From: Membranipora membranacea
Taxonomy: Eukaryota > Bryozoa > Gymnolaemata > Cheilostomatida > Membraniporidae
NCBI GenBank assembly: GCA_914767715.1
Contig: OU612069.1
Span: forward strand, 25,169,387 to 25,233,386
Length of the DNA stretch: 64,000 bases
Direction of reading: 5' to 3'
Under the pieces are notes generated by a model. It was given only the letters and a program-made list of their open reading frames with translations. It did no database searches and was not told the DNA's origin. The translations under genes and the position numbers were made by a program. Shown piece after piece: positions 33,839-46,054 of this stretch. Within the stretch, counting starts at the first letter, position 1. The number at the start of each line of letters is the position of its first letter.

Positions 33839-34574
33839 ATATTCAGAAAACGTATAGATATTTCACAAAGTATATAAATGCTCTGGAATATATTTGTTTC
33901 TGGGCTTCAATTTTCACCATTTATACCTTGTTTGTGACCCCTCGCCAAAATTATTTTATTCACCAATATGATCAATTACATCCATGACTACAAGCTAAGA
34001 AAGTATTAGATTTTATAGTTTATATCTTGCCTGGACCTTGTACCAACCATTAAAACATAAAGAAAATCAAGAAAAGGCAATAAAATGAGTTTGGCTATTA
34101 GCTCAAACACAGAGAGCACAATTCATCACCTTAAAACACACAGTTCTACCAAACATACTTTTTAATGCCCTTTTAAATTGTCGGCTCTTCCCCATCATAG
34201 GTGTGGCAAAAGTCCTCATGCCACGCCCACACAAATTATATCCTTTATACATGTGCTCATCAAAATTGTGAGCACAAGCGGCAAGTGCTATGTATTCATC
34301 TTTTACAACGTGTTTTTATTCAAGTGATGTATTAGGCTACTAGATAAATTTTAATCAGCTTACAGAGCTTGATTTCAGTTCATTGTTTAACTTTTATGAG
34401 CAAATCAAATTTTGCTACCATGTTCTAAGCTTTTCTTTTAAAAGGAAACAAAAATTGAAGATTTATTCTAAGCATTATATTTTAGTAAGCATTGCACAAT
34501 ATAATAATATACACTTGATTTGCTATTCTCTGCCCCTTCCGGGCCAATGAGAATATGCTTACATTAAGATCTAT

Positions 34575-34734
34575 GATAGATGTTACAGCACATCTATTTA
34601 CTACACCCTTGTACAAGGTAGGGGTGGGCAAGCTAGGGTAATGTATGAAAAGGTCACATTCATTAGCAGCATGGGTGGTGACTGGTATTCAGACCCGCAA
34701 CGCTTGAATCCTAACCACTACCCAACCCTGTCAG
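34575..34734 (-). repeat. tRNA-headed SINE (family B), copy 2
   Basis: On the minus strand: GGGTTGGGTAGTGGTTAGGA head (A box), a weakened B box GCGGGTCTGAATACC, then CTAGCTTGCCCACCCC and CTTGTACAAGGGTG as in copy 1 at 27.5 kb. Confidence 0.72.
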
Positions 34735-35086
34735 TAAGCTATTTTGTATCAGCATGTTTTTCATCGTCAACAGTTATCTCTCTGAGCCAATTATATTATG
34801 ATAAGATACACAATGACATTCGATTGGCAAGTGTATATACATATCATGTGTCATGTGAACCATTGTTATATTGGTACCTAGGAAAAAGGATCATAGGACC
34901 TATCGAAAATAAATAATCAGATAGTGATCATTATTGAATACCATACTGAATTTGTTTGGAGATACACAGAATTGATGAATCCATGGAAAAGGGATACAAA
35001 GGATCGATAACTGCTGTTAATCATTGTATTGTCCCAAACAAAGTTTCCGTTCTAGCAACTAAACGGTATAACAGTAGACAGAAACT

Positions 35087-35215
35087 CTATGATTCATCAT
35101 CGAAAATTGATACCATTTCAATTTCCATAGGATTGAGATAAAACCCATTTATTCCGACTAATCCGATGCCAATATAGTAGTATGGCTGGGTGAAAGTAGC
35201 TACACTATAAGTGAT
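35087..35215 (-). pseudogene. Fragment of an SLC15-like last exon
   Basis: The minus-strand frame YSVATFTQPYYYIGIGLVG matches HCATFTNAYYYVGIGIDI of the transporter's last exon (33325-33545); the DNA aligns as well over about 50 nt. It then diverges to NGFYLNPMEIEMVS and stops. Upstream it runs directly into sequence homologous to intron 1 of the sushi gene, so it is a displaced partial copy, not a gene. Confidence 0.5.
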
Positions 35216-38200
35216 ACTAGGATTCTTACATCTATTGTCAATGTTCTCTATTCTAGATTCTTGCAGCATTCCAACAGTGATATATGCATCAAACGAACAA
35301 TCACTCGGCATTACATACAACTATTGGAAAACAGCCCAACTCAGTTCATTAAAATTATTGGCTGCATTCGGTGATTATCTCCTCCTGACCAAACTTTGAA
35401 ATTCACTCAAGGGAAGGGTTTTTATCATTGGTGAATAAAAACCACATAAATTTATGTATTATACCAATCTAAACCCAATGAGCCACAATAATATTAAAAA
35501 ATATTATTCCTTAAAGAAATCTACAAAAAAACTGCCGTTACTAACCAAGCAATGTATCACAGACCTACTTCCAAATAGTCCGATCTCTTCAAAAAAAATT
35601 TCAGTTATTTAGAATAGGGCTCTCCCGATGTGCCGACTTTCGCAACATTGTAAGTTGCACGCAAGCAAAATGTAACATGTATATGTATATGTTTTTTTAA
35701 AAGTATGCCTGGTGTATGCTTACGATCGCGCAAAACACCTGAAACCTTAGCCTTTGATATACGCTCTTTGTGTTAACAAAGCCCCTTCTATAACTAGCGT
35801 TCAATTCAATCAATGTAAGAGGCACAATAATCCTGTGTCCCAAAGTGAACAAGTACAAATTTAATCTGCTACATGTAGCCTCATACTGTTAATTCCAAAG
35901 ATTATAGATTGTTAATATTACATTTTACAAAATATTCTGATCATAAAATATATTATCGATGGTGCTGATTCGAATTCAGTAATTTAATAGGAAATCTCAT
36001 CATCATCATCATCATCAACATCAAATGTGGAAATAAGTCTTAGGCACAATTGGTCTTTGTTGGTTTTCCATCTTATCTCAATGTTTAATATCTCAAAAAG
36101 ATTTTTTGTTCATATGTAGTTTAGTTGTAATTCCCATGTGTATATATGTTTTATCACCTTTGTCAAACATCTGATCGTCGAGAAAGTGCTTGAGTTTTAT
36201 ACTATTCAATTGCATTGCTCCACAACCAATAGAGCCTCCTGAGCCAAGCTACTAGAAGTGCATGGCAAGCTAGTGTAGCCATGACAATAAGGGTTATTAT
36301 TGTCATTTTTATAATCTCATATGTCACATGCCCCCACAATATACTGACCCTCTGGGTTCGGAAAGATATCCTTTCTAATTTTGGGATGGCTTATTTAGTC
36401 AACACAAACAGGTATGCATCTTTCAATTTAGAAATTATCGCTGAAACAGATTATATTTTATTAGCTTCGATTATTTAATGCAGAAAGCGTGCGGTCAAGA
36501 ATGAGATGGATTTAGGAGTTGGTGGCATACGTTAAGAGTGTCAGTCGCTCAGTGCGCATGCGTTGGAGGTCATGGGTTTGGTTAGCCAATAGAGAGGAAT
36601 GGGTTTCTCTTTGATTATAAATTTTTGCAAGAAACTAATCTATGAATACTTAATTGTATCTACCTATTATGCTGAATTGAAGGTTACCAAAATGTGTGCA
36701 TATCTTGGTACGGAGCATGAGGATTCATAAGTTAAAATAGAGATGGGAGCTGGACAGTGTATAACACAGCGCACTTCATTATGCTAGCAATTTCAATTGT
36801 AAGCAGAGGCTCTACACACAGCAATCATCTCATAAAGTGTTATCATGTGTTGCCTTTCATAATATCATGTGTAATTGCGTGGCTAATTAAAATTGTTTTT
36901 TTAAAACAGGCGCATGAACTATTGTTTGGTGAGAATATCAAGTCAACATAATCTCATAATTGTGTTGGTTTGTGTTGCCGCAGTGTCTCTCTGTTTAGTC
37001 CTAAAATCAAATGATTTACCATGCTAATGCTCTCATATTTACAGGTAGGCATACTAGTAGTGATTTCTTGCCTAAGGCTTACAAAACGATGGCAAATAAT
37101 TTAGGCCAGCAAAATATAATTTTGAATATGATTATGGGCTAAGGCCCCTGTAACTCCTCGCTCTCTGTATGGCATCACAGCCATTAACACAGTGAGCAAT
37201 ATCCTCATGACAGTAGATACCATAGTAATAAATTTCATACTGTGATTTATCTGGATACCCAACTAACCATATTGACTTCAAGCAGTTGATGGCATATGGC
37301 CAAGGAGCTATTGGTGAGTGCATTTGGAAAATTTCTAACTCAAATTAAGCTGCAAAACAAAATCCCTCATGCCTTTTCTGGTGTTTACCTGATCATAATC
37401 AAATAGTAACTAGAAATAAAATATGCCTTCACAATAACAATACTACTACTATGAGGGCTTTTTTGAGGGAAGGATTTAGGATTTAAACGTGACACTTATT
37501 TTTGCTCAAATCAGAAGCACTGCCCAATCTATTCTTAAATGTTTTGCTTGATAGACAGTAATTTATCTTTGTAACAACCCTAATAAGCTTCAATAATTTT
37601 TAATCGACATTGTTTCCTCGATCTATCCATATTTGAAATGTGATAGTGTCTTGCCTTCTTGTGTATTTCTAAGGATTAGACTATTTTATAATTGTTTGAT
37701 GGGTATCCCTCGCTCAAATTTTATTCACCTCACTGGATAAGATGGGTTGATTCAAGTACCGGTAGTTGAAATCTGCGACCTCATTTAATCTACCCACTCA
37801 AAAACTTTGAGACAGTCCAGCAATATTAAAACCAGTAGAATTGAACTTGGATTGGAAATAGTGAATCAAATATCTATCACTATCTATTCTATTGCTATCT
37901 TGCATGTATAAGGGTTTATGGAGAGTTATTTAACCAGATTGACACAATTGATTGTTCTGCTTGATTTCTGATATTTGGAGACATTCAATTTTGATCCTAG
38001 ATTCTTCTTCTGTAAAGAATTCTCTCATTTAAGTTTTTATGTTGAGCCGGATACAAGGACGGGATTTAATAAATTAGGCAAAGTGGGATAACTTCTAATT
38101 CATAATAAGTAAAACATTGTATGAAAATGAGAAGATAACTTGAAGCCAAAATACTTTTAATGAACTGAGAAGTGATCAATATTTAGAGGATTTTTAACTC

Positions 38201-38511
38201 TCCAACATCCACCGAATGTTATGCAGTAGTTTTCTTAAAAACTGGAAGCGGAGGCAACAATAGGGTTGGGTGAGGTATGATAACCTGATACATGCCCTTT
38301 TAAGACAGTGAAGTTATATCAGACTTATCGCTTCCAGAACACTGAACAATATAAAGTCATGAGGTAATTAATTCACCAACGCTAAATGAAGGAACCTTTG
38401 GTAGCATGATCTTTTTCCTGTAATCGTTCTTCAAATCAAGATTATCAATCTGATATCACATCATTCCCACTAGCTACGGCATAGTCAGCAAAATTCGAGG
38501 TCAATCATACA

Positions 38512-40873
38512 GAAGCTGACTTGCCAACCTAAATTTTCCAAAATGCTTACAAAAATTTGCAAAATGCTTAAAATGCTTACCAAACTCCAGGGTGCCATAT
38601 ATGACCAGACAATGCCTCAACAAACTTTTCGACGAACGTAGCCACCTCTCAGTAGCGTTGGAATGCAAATTGCACAACACAAAATTTTTAACCTGAATAA
38701 TCATCATCATAATGGCAACCTTGGTAGTGTCCAGCAACCTCTTCCCAATCTGCTTGGCAAATTCTGTCTATATAAAGCTCTCGTCGTAGACCTCTTTACA
38801 TCATATTTTATGAAAACCTTGTTTTATGTTTACAGAGTCTGCAAGGGTTACCAACGGACAGCATCCGACCTATCATCCAATTCCGCATCTTATGCATATG
38901 GGTTGTAAAACATGTTGTATTTATGATATGCGATCGTGCTTAGTCTGCATATATTGGTGTGGCAACTCACCATCAAATGAACAAGTTTTATCAATATTAA
39001 AAAAGAATCACTAGTGCTATGACAAATTACACTCCAAAATAAAAAGTTTTGGCTATACCGTAAAATAAATAATTTTACAACGGAGTCTTTTACAATGAGT
39101 CTAATAAACACTGGGGCAGGAGATCTGAGTTATCCCACCCCAACAAGGAGGTGGGCAACATGGCTTCTCTCAATGAAGAAAAGTTTAAAGTCGACTCATG
39201 TAAGCAGGGAGAATGAATTCCGTTCTCCCTGATGTAAGACTTGAACAGGTAGAAAGTTCACATCAAATCGACATGACGGTTTTCTGAAGCCAATACCAGA
39301 GTTTTAGACTATTAATCATCAATGACAAGATTATGCAAGTAAGCTGAAGCATAGTAAACACTAAAGATGTGTTTTTGATTTCCTAAAATAGATAAACAGG
39401 CGTTCTGAAAACCATAATAATAATAATAATAATAATAATAAAGTTCATTTGTGAAACACTTAATAAAATTGCAGAGCAAAAATTTCTAAGCGTTATTACA
39501 TTAAAACCAATAAAATAAAGGTGAAATTAAACGGATAAAATATGTGCATGAGGATAAAATTAAAACATAATTCTGATACTGCTATGTAAATCTATAAAAT
39601 AAAATCTAATTACTTAAAGTACAACCTAATTAAATACGTTTAAGTAGCGGACTTAAGTCAGAGGCTGGGAATTCCAGAGGGTTACAAGTGATGATGGTAG
39701 GGATTTTCCACCGACTGTGGTCATGCGAGAGGTGAGATGGGATGCGAGGATGATTTTTGAGCTGCTTCTAGTGACACGGCGAGGTTCAGGAATGTAGAAT
39801 TGATTGATGAAATAAGATGGCGTATCAGGAGAGTTATGATAGATCTTGTACGCAAAAAGTAGAATTTTAAATTGAGCTCTGGCTTTGATAGGAAGCCAGT
39901 GGAGTGACTTTAGTGCAGCGGTGGCGGAGTCGAATCGCCGTGCACCAATGAGTTATTTTGCGCAGCTGTTTTGGATAATTTGATTTTTATTGCAGGCAAA
40001 GTCTGGGAGGGTGAAATAGATGGAGTTGCAGAAATCGATGCGAGATGTGATGAAACAATGAATGAGTGTGGCAAAATGATGTGACGGTATGAATTGTCTG
40101 ATAGCCTTTAATCTGCGTAGTTGGAAAAAACAGGACTTTCTTAATTCTCTAATATGACTATCAAGTGTCAACTTGGAATCCATAACAACACCTAGGTTGC
40201 TTACTTTCAATTGCGGCATGATAACTGTGCAGCCATCTAGTTTCAACGGAGAGTATAAGCTGGGATCACATTTGCGGGAAAAGGGAATGAACATGGTTTT
40301 ATCTGGGTTCAGTTTTAGGTGGTTGGTCTTCATGAAAGAGCTGATGGTGGAAAAAGCTTTACTAATTCTTCGTCGAGTGGTGGCCTCATTATTAAGTGCG
40401 TCATGAGTATCATCAAAGCTAACCCAAAATTGTGTGTCATCAGCGTAAATAGGGCAAGAGATACCTAGGCTCCTGAGAAGAGGAGGTAAGAGGGACATAA
40501 TACAGTTAAACAGAACTGGCCCAAGCACGCTTCCTTGCGGCACACCCACATTTAGTGGCTTAGGTTCCGATAAGTCATTTTCTATCCTAACTTGGAAACT
40601 ACGAGATTCTAAGTATGAATAAAACCACTTTAACACATTGCCTCCAAGATTGAAATGTGATTTTAACAATGATAACAGATGAGTATGAGAAATAGTGTCG
40701 AAAGCCGCTGAAAAATCAATAAGCACTAAAAACACAGACCTCCCTCTATCAAGCTCATGAAGAATAGACGAATACATGAATGAATGAATGAGTACAGCTA
40801 GCGTTTTGCGTTTAAAACTCAATTAGTGTCAAATAAGCGCTCATAAACGCTTTATGTGTACAGGTTGGCATGT
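38512..40873. mobile_element. Probable DNA-transposon insertion with nested LINE
   Basis: Interrupts block B: flanks CATACAGAAGCT and TATGCAGAAGTT form a diverged ~8-bp duplication absent as such from block A (CATACAGCAGAT). The ends CTTGCCAACCT and AGGTTGGCATG are short inverted repeats. The left ~95 bp (38515-38610) is an inverted match to the interior of the hAT MITE (22575-22675). The minus-strand LINE at 39.4-40.8 kb lies inside. Confidence 0.5.
39416..40822 (-). mobile_element. L2/CR1-like LINE, 5'-truncated (second LINE family)
   Basis: An RT frame is open 39953-40822: FLVLIDFSAAFDTISH, VGVPQGSVLGPVLF, YADDTQFW, HLKLNPDKTMF. After one stop at 39953 the frame continues as ALKSLHWLPIKARAQFK and AYKIYHN to about 39650, the usual C-terminus of this type. 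The 3' tail is a (TTA)n run at 39416-39440. Sequence-wise distinct from copies 1 and 2 above. Catalytic YADD is intact, but the ORF lacks fingers and endonuclease, so it is dead. Confidence 0.85.
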
Positions 40874-40921
40874 ATGCAGAAGTTCAGATTACTAACAGTA
40901 ACCGCTGGTAACTTACTGACC

Positions 40922-40985
40922 TGAGTTTGGCATGAAGACTAGAAGCACTCCAATAAGCACCGACAGATAAGCTACAATGGTCATA
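40922..40985 (-). pseudogene. Orphan signal-peptide exon (paralogue of sushi gene exon 1)
   Basis: Reads MTIVAYLSVLIGVLLVFMPN and keeps the phase-1 end and GTCAGT donor of the 9628-9691 exon; four amino-acid differences at most. Start codon, hydrophobic core and donor are all intact, but no matching downstream exon exists in the window. Confidence 0.72.
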
Positions 40986-41170
40986 GTGTAATACTTCATT
41001 CCTTTCAATGACTATAGATTTCAGTTTGTTGATAATACAAAAGAAGTATTATCCCTGTATGGCACCTTCACAAAACCTAGTATCAACTCAGACTGAATAT
41101 TCTTACTTCTTACATTTTGTGTATATTGAGTTTTCTTTGGCACAGGCAGCTGTGGCTAAAACTTGATATC

Positions 41171-42585
41171 CATACAGGTCATGTCGTGATAGCGAATACG
41201 GACGCATTAATGATGATTGGCACACAGAGTGATCCAACAATAAACAAAGGACCTGTAAGGACAACACTTTCCTTTCCTGTTTTAGCAAAAGCGATATGTA
41301 GTAGTCTGTGAAGTGTAGTGGTACAACAACTTTGAAATTCTCAAATGTTGGATATATCATTATGAAGTGATTTATTCATGTATTTGAAGTTAACATAATT
41401 TTATTAGGGAAGGACAGGTATAAGTGATACAGAGATACAATTGCAGGTAAAAACGGTCAGATACAGGTAGATGCAGGCAGAATAATAATCAAATTCCAAG
41501 TCAAACATTTGGTCTAACAAAGGACTATGATGCAATAGAAAAAACAACTTTTGTATTGTCTACAATGGTTGAACAGTGTTTTCCAATTTAATACCCCTAA
41601 CAATAATAATGAATTTGGGATTTAAATCCAGGCCTTGTGAAATTTTGTGAACTCTCATTGTTGCACTTGTTAGTAGATGGTTATTAATGAGTTTTGCATA
41701 TTTTGCATGGTCTTTCAATACCTAGTATTTAGGAGTAGGACAGATGATTAATTTGAGACAACAGAGCACTAGGGATAAGTGAGGAACACTCCCCAGCTTC
41801 ATGGGTCATCCAAAATCGAGTCATAGGAGGGGAAGACCGTCAAAAAGCCACACTGCCATGTCTTGTACCTCAAAGGTGCATGGAGTGCTTTAAAATTGTA
41901 TTGTATCTGTTTCCTCTAAATTTTCCTGTGTGATTTCTGCTTTCCAGTAATCACAATTCTATATCAGAAAATCATCGAATAGAGGGACGGTAAAAAAAGT
42001 TGGATGGCACAGAGCTAATGACTATATTTTGCTTGCCATCAAATTCTGCTTGAATATACCACAGCCAATGAAGGTGACTGTGTTTGATAGCATAAGATGG
42101 TGACTGTGGCTTATAGCATCACTGAAATTAAAATGGGGAGTTTAAATGCTGTTTCTCCAGCTAATGATATTTTCATATACGGAACTGTAAAAGTGAAAGC
42201 GACTGATTTCAACCTTTGCATTTGATAAACGTCTATACGATGTCACAAGCAATGTTTGATGACAACCCTTTCCATCAGATCATGATGAATTTACATGATT
42301 CCTCAATTTCCAATGGTAGAGATATAAACAAACTGTATGTTTGTGACATCATAAAACTTATAGCCGAGCACCAGTGAACACATCCAGCAGTTTGAATTGG
42401 GAAGCAGTGATGCATTATCACGCACCTTGGTCGGCTCCCACCATGGCTATGATCAATTGTTATTGGCAGGCGAACAATGCCTGAATAATAGTAATAGGGA
42501 ATAAGAAGATTCCCGACGTCACCAGGCTGCATCCATCTCCTCTCGACCTAATTTGGTGCAGACTGCCATCTACAAGGTATAATAG
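41171..42585. other. Intergenic stretch, nothing recognised
   Basis: Only short spurious frames; no motif, repeat or RNA gene seen. Confidence 0.4.
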
Positions 42586-42589
42586 CGAC

Positions 42590-43480
42590 AAATATGAGAT
42601 CAGTCACAACGGGTACCACTGACACAAAGCCATGACATCTTAATGCTGACAGGGACCTGGCTGAATAACAGCAAGGAAGGAAAAAATCTACGATATGAAA
42701 AACTACCAAACTATACCCTCTCCACATCGCATTGTAGTAACAGCCGAACTGGGGGAGGAGTAGCCATCTACTCTTAATCCAGCCTGACAACAAAATTGAT
42801 ATCACCATATACCAGTTCTACAGTCTCTTCACTGTGGATCAAATTACAGCGAGACAATAGCATGCCTGCTATCATATATGCAATAATTTACTATCCTGGT
42901 GGATTTACCAAGCAGAGGATAACTGAAGTAATAGACCATATCCATGACACGACAACATCGTGCCTCGAGAAATGCTCCAACACAGAAACTCCAATACACA
43001 GGGATTTTACCAACATTGACATCACCGAAATCAACCAAAAATTTGAACTAGATCAGCTGATTACATTTCCCAGCAAAGGTAATGCTACCCTTGACCTCAT
43101 GACCAATGTAACTGAGTACAAACAAGCAACCATCAGCAATCAGCGCCAATAGGAGCTAACGACTACTGTGTGATAGAAATAGCTGCATCCACCGAGCTAG
43201 GATGAAAATACATGAATGAAGCATGGTCACTCACAAAGCGAAATAACTCATCACACGAGATCTACACAAAGATACCTGGTCGGAAGTGAACACCACTATT
43301 GACAGCAATTTTAAAGTAGAGCGCTATCAAAACACCATTAGCAAAATAATTACAAAGCACTGTCCTAAAAGAAATGTGAAGGTGAAAGCGGAGAAACCCC
43401 TTTTCGAGAATCCCGAAGAATTTAAGCTAGGAAGAATATATCGCAAAGGGAGACCAGGATGGAAGATAAACAAATAAAAA
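42590..43480 (+). mobile_element. LINE endonuclease-domain remnant
   Basis: Degenerate APE-type endonuclease: LTGTWLNNSKEG, SRTGGGVAIYS, then (42796-43152) THRDFTN-like GDFN block read as IHRDFTNIDI, FELDQLITFPSKGNATLDL. It ends with KRNVKVKAEKPLF (family vK-kPW) at about 43370. Stops and shifts throughout; 5' part only. Confidence 0.6.
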
Positions 43481-43910
43481 TCTCAGAAGAGAGTTGACTA
43501 AACAATGCCACACCTACTCAGCACTGACTTTTTGATTGTGGATTAGCAAACACAAAACCAAAATCTTGTTAAAGCCATTGAAACACATTGTTATATTAAT
43601 GCTGCACTCCTGTTGTGAGACGAAATGAGTTGTCCCCTCCCGGAAAGAGGGTCCACAATTCCAAAAGTCACCTAACAGCTAATTACACTAATTAGGCGGC
43701 TATTATGGCAAACTCCTGATGTGACAAGCTTTCAAGCAGTTGTTTCCCTTTGTCTCATACCCTCTACCATCTATGCAATATTATTAAAGACGCTCGATGG
43801 AGGTATTGGTGCATATGGCCACAGCCTTCTATGCCGGCTTAGTCCTATCTGGGCTGCGTCCCTGCTGCCACATAACCAAACTATATAGATATGTACAGTA
43901 TGTTAACAGC

Positions 43911-44132
43911 TCGGCCTATTGGCTAAGATCAAAGTGTCACTGCCAATGGCTGATTAGTGCTTGTTTCAGTTTCTGGCAGCTTGCTGCACACTTACGATTA
44001 GGAGGTCCACCATAGCCTCACCTCTAGGATGCATTCTAGTTTACAAGGATGTATCACACTCTCAGTACGAGGACTCCGGGCAATTTGCTTCCCTCTTTAG
44101 GGGCAGCCCACCCTCTGTTTTGTCATAAACAG
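43911..44132 (+). repeat. U2 snRNA-headed SINE, copy 5
   Basis: Starts CTCGGCCTATTGGCTAAGAT (U2 position about 8) with the complete body and the 3' end TGTTTTGTCATAAACAGGGT. Closely similar to copies 1, 2 and 4. Confidence 0.8.
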
Positions 44133-44149
44133 GGTATGCTAACAGCTCA

Positions 44150-44640
44150 GTCCTCTTAGATGGTACCAGGGTATCACATAATCGATGAAAACAGCTTGCA
44201 TCAGTACATGGAAATTGAAGGATGGTATAAAGATTTATACAGTATGCGCATAGTGCAATCTCTATTAGACCACCTTCGGGCTGGCAGATACTGCGGTACC
44301 TCATAGCTGATAAGCAGCTGCCATCAGTACATTGACATATACCAGCCGATCCACACCGAGCATCCGTTATACTCCACCTTCAGGAGGAGAGGATACTAGG
44401 TTATCATACATAGAAGATTCGATTACCGCAGTTCCGCATCAGGAAATCGCTATACCACCTCAGGGTCGGTTTTACGGTACCATATTAGCAGGATTACCAT
44501 AAGCAGTTCAGCACCAAGCAATCTCTATATTGATACCTTTTCATCCTAAGTAGCAGAATTGTTTACAGCGGTCAGGACCCAGCGCTCTCAGTCTCTGTGC
44601 CACCTCAGGAGTGAATAATATCATTTATATAGAGCTTTAA
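44150..44640. repeat. Degenerate tandem repeat, ~75-100-bp units
   Basis: The motif set AATCTCTATA, CCACCT-CAGG, GCGGTACC and AGCAG-T-CATCAGTAC recurs about five times (near 44250, 44367, 44447, 44518, 44592). Follows the U2 SINE directly. The next 1.2 kb (44.64-45.88 kb) shows nothing assignable. Confidence 0.5.
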
Positions 44641-45884
44641 CACACACTACGCTAGCCAGAGTTGTCACTCTAGGATAAGCAGGTGGAATTGCTATCTCTT
44701 CCTTTGATCCAATGTGAGATATATATTGGAATCACTATGCACATAGGGCCTATTGTCTAGTAGAATCCTATTTACATATTAAGTGTTTGCTTCTCTTTTT
44801 CAGTTAAAGAGGACCAAGAAGACCAGAGAACCTACCACGAAGTATCAGACAACGCAGATTACCATTGCGAGCAGACATATACATATTATATTATTTTGTT
44901 ATGGCAATGTTGATTCCAATATGCTGTTGCGCAACCAGGGAGGCTGCCAACTCTTCATTGTTTCAGTGCAAAAATGTTCGCCCCATCACTCTCATGCTTA
45001 TACTCTAAGCCAAACCAGTGCAGGGAGGTTTGCTTTCCACCAACTCATCGGCACAAAGTCGCTATCGTCAAGGCACCCGCCCCTCGTGCCAATCGTTCAC
45101 TACTCAAATTCACCAAATTGAGCATAGTACAACTTATACACAAGTCAGAGAGATGACTTGTTTGCGCTACAGCCAGTGGGCTGACTGTGATTTCATGTCT
45201 CGCTCTGCCTGCCTTTCATGCGAGGGCCAAGCTTTCAATCCTATGTTTGTAAAACCTTAGATCTAACTCAGACTCACTTTGATTTTTCACCCTGCAGAGA
45301 TTAAACTACTTTAATTTGAGTATCAAAGGCATAATCTTGCTTAGCCTTCTACCACAAGCAGTTTGCTCATCATCACTTAATCCCCTCATTCTAGTCCTTC
45401 CAAGGATTATAAAAAAAGGAATTAAATGCTGGCCAACTCCACAAAACAAAGTGAGTGTGTTAAACCCCAGCTTACAAGTAATAGGATTACTTAGCTTTTG
45501 TCTTCACACAGTGCTGTGCCCAAATCCATGCAGATGCGCTTTCTGCCCCATGTACTATGTACTGTACTGTGAAGAATCTGGTTGGCAAAGTGTCATGAGT
45601 TCACCAAGCTGAAACGATACAGAAACTGGCGCTGATGATCATCTATCCTGAGGTTTTGGCTTTTAGGTTTACGTTTTACTTACCTTAGCTAGGTGTGTTT
45701 TTCCATTTGCCGCGTAATAGAATAATTAATCAATTAGTAATTATTTGCCAGGTTACATAGAGTAAAAACCACATCATCAGGCTGAGTACAGACATTGCAA
45801 TAGCGATTCTGCTGGAACCCTGACCTTTAAATACGTACGGGGAATCAACTCGGACTACATGTCTCACCGTTCAATAATCGATCA

Positions 45885-45995
45885 TTGGAAAGCAAGGTGG
45901 CATGGCTTCAAAAGAACCGCAGTGGCTGGCAGTTTTAAATAGGCTAGCATTATTTAAAAGGGAATTTGGTTAAAGTCCCTTGACTTTCTTTGCGA
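45885..45995 (+). repeat. ~110-bp repeat, copy 1 (see 48656-48770)
   Basis: CTTCAAAAGAACCGCAGTGG then CTGGCAGTTTTAAATAGGCT, homologous in the same orientation to 48656-48770. The two copies flank LINE copy 2. Confidence 0.65.
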
Positions 45996-46054
45996 CATTA
46001 TGTTGATTCTGTTGGAACTACAAGCTTAAAATAGATTCGGGGGAGACAACTCCC

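Larger units (their letters stand above)
35205..41170 (-). repeat. Duplicated block B: decayed copy of the sushi gene 5' end
   Basis: Same orientation as the sushi gene. Homology to 9141-9270 at 35205-35330, to 9330-9600 at 38238-38510, and to 9600-9871 (signal exon and 5' flank) at 40874-41170. Between the first two lie 2.9 kb with no counterpart in block A (35.33-38.24 kb, no features recognised apart from a short ATC repeat at 36000). Between the last two lies a DNA-transposon insertion holding a LINE. No sushi exon is found downstream. Confidence 0.7.

Noticed and set aside
36000-36017. CRISPR-like or structured short repeat (CATCATCAT)
   Set aside because: Plain trinucleotide microsatellite; the genome is eukaryotic and no spacer structure exists.
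42275-42808. Minus-strand Cys-containing open frames as a small secreted protein
   Set aside because: They partly mirror a LINE endonuclease remnant on the plus strand and lack a convincing signal peptide plus splice context.
44783-45260. Three overlapping plus-strand open frames (60-112 codons)
   Set aside because: Mutually overlapping, with no motifs or splice signals; most likely chance.
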